A stretch of 37,891 nucleotides of DNA from contig CALSCO010001254.1 in the NCBI GenBank assembly GCA_943704415.1, positions 1 to 37,891 on the forward strand. Direction: 5' to 3'. Shown piece after piece: positions 37,312-37,891 of this stretch (the first letter of the stretch is position 1; every line of letters starts with the position of its first letter). The stretch is from Parvularia atlantis. Lineage: Eukaryota; Opisthokonta; Rotosphaerida. The translations under genes and the position numbers were made by a program. The notes under the pieces were generated by a model that was not told where the DNA came from, searched no databases, and was given only the letters and a program-made list of their open reading frames with translations.

Positions 37312-37891
37312 ATGCGGTCCGCGGCTCTCGCAGCTGCGGCATTGCTGCTGGCCTTCGCGGCGTGCAGCACGCGCGCGGTCAACACCTGCGACAAGAGTAC
37401 GCGCGCGTATGCACGCCTCGCTTGTCGAAGCACTCATGCGACCTGTGACCGCCGCAGACCTCTTCGTCAACCCATCGTACTACGTCCCGGCCAACTGCAA
37501 CGGGTGCGCCCCCTCTCCCCCATCCTCCTTGCACCGCATGCTCACGCGCATCCCCCGTCCGCGCCACACGCAGCAACGCGTACACGTACACCTGCGGCGG
37601 CCGCGATGACGACTACGGCGCGTGCTGCGGCCCGACCTGCCCGCAGGTGATGCAGGACAGCGGCTACACCAACGCCAACAACGGCCGATGCACCAACAGC
37701 GTCAGCGGCAGTGCGTGCGCATCGCTGACGAAGTGTTGGGGCAATTTTCTGAGCCCGATGCGCCCAGAGTACTGCGGCTTCCCATGCTTCTGCAACTGCT
37801 CCTGCTGTGACAAGGACTACTGCTCGTGTTCGTTCACGGCCTATACCGGCTGTCAGTCGTGCAAGCAGGCCAATTGGTTCGGTCCGACGTG
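37312..37891 (+). CDS. Secreted cysteine-rich protein, 3' end outside the window
   Basis: Not a family I recognise. ATG 37312 begins a clear signal peptide, MRSAALAAAALLLAFAACST. Two introns (37399-37460 and about 37503-37578) join exons to give NTCDKNLFVNPSYYVPANCN and then TYTCGGRDDDYGACCGPTCP, CTNSVSGSACASLTKCWGNF, FPCFCNCSCCDKDYCSCSF and TGCQSC. About 20 cysteines fall in roughly 130 residues, with CC and CxC pairs, so it is a disulfide-rich extracellular or membrane-anchored protein. The reading frame is still open at the last base of the window. Confidence 0.7.

Noticed and set aside
1-37891. Mobile elements, viral fossils, tRNA or rRNA genes, CRISPR arrays, bacterial operons
   Set aside because: No reverse transcriptase, integrase, transposase, capsid-like frame, terminal repeats or cloverleaf was seen. 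The tandem repeats are simple and have no unique spacers. Introns show the genes are eukaryotic.

Overview
The window is nuclear DNA from a compact, very GC-rich (roughly two-thirds G+C) unicellular eukaryote. I count 21 protein-coding genes in 37.9 kb, about one per 1.8 kb. All are split by many small introns, mostly 45-75 nt. The introns share a strict signal set: donor GTGCG, a branch motif CTGAC/CTCAC/CTAAC close to the end, and an AG acceptor. Seen on the opposite strand, that branch motif is the recurring 'gtcag'. The gene set is an eIF3k, APC4, polypyrimidine-tract-binding protein, ATF2-like bZIP, TRIM-NHL-type proteins, tetraspanin, TBC1D15-type RabGAP, EB1, SET/NAP, an MMAA-type GTPase and a DAK-type triokinase. 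This points to a free-living protist near the animals and fungi (apusomonad, early holozoan or nucleariid type). The lineage is an inference from gene content, not a recognised genome. I see no transposons, viral fossils, tRNA or rRNA genes, or CRISPR arrays.

Layout. 1-1267 (+) 3' part of an MMAA/MeaB GTPase; 1318-2998 (-) WD-repeat protein; 3024-5786 (-) APC4; 5805-6638 (+) eIF3k; 6712-8114 (-) DUF1295/steroid-reductase-fold membrane protein; 8143-8818 (+) small unknown protein; 8852-9999 (-) unknown membrane protein; 10024-11442 (+) DTW-domain protein; 11468-14126 (-) PTBP; 14251-15184 (-) V-ATPase proteolipid c; 15468-17819 and 17849-20155 (-) two neighbouring RING/B-box/propeller genes; 20264-22443 (-) dihydroxyacetone kinase/triokinase; 22480-24464 (-) ATF2-like bZIP; 25035-27160 (+) ankyrin protein; 27213-29309 (-) amino-acid transporter; 29534-31224 (-) tetraspanin with three CCGW modules; 31278-34201 (-) TBC1D15-like RabGAP; 34471-35701 (+) EB1; 35881-37056 (+) SET/NAP; 37312 to the window end (+) secreted Cys-rich protein.

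The genes do not form one pathway; the region is a normal housekeeping neighbourhood. The unusual points are architectural. Three divergent gene pairs have only 18-28 bp between start codons, and tandem genes lie 25-36 bp apart. One tetraspanin has a triplicated extracellular CCGW module. The PTBP gene carries an outsized pyrimidine-rich, repeat-filled intron. One triokinase intron is almost wholly seven copies of a branch-point-like 9-mer. GC-AG introns recur in unrelated genes. A perfect CRE octamer lies in the spacer shared by the ATF2-like gene and its divergent neighbour.
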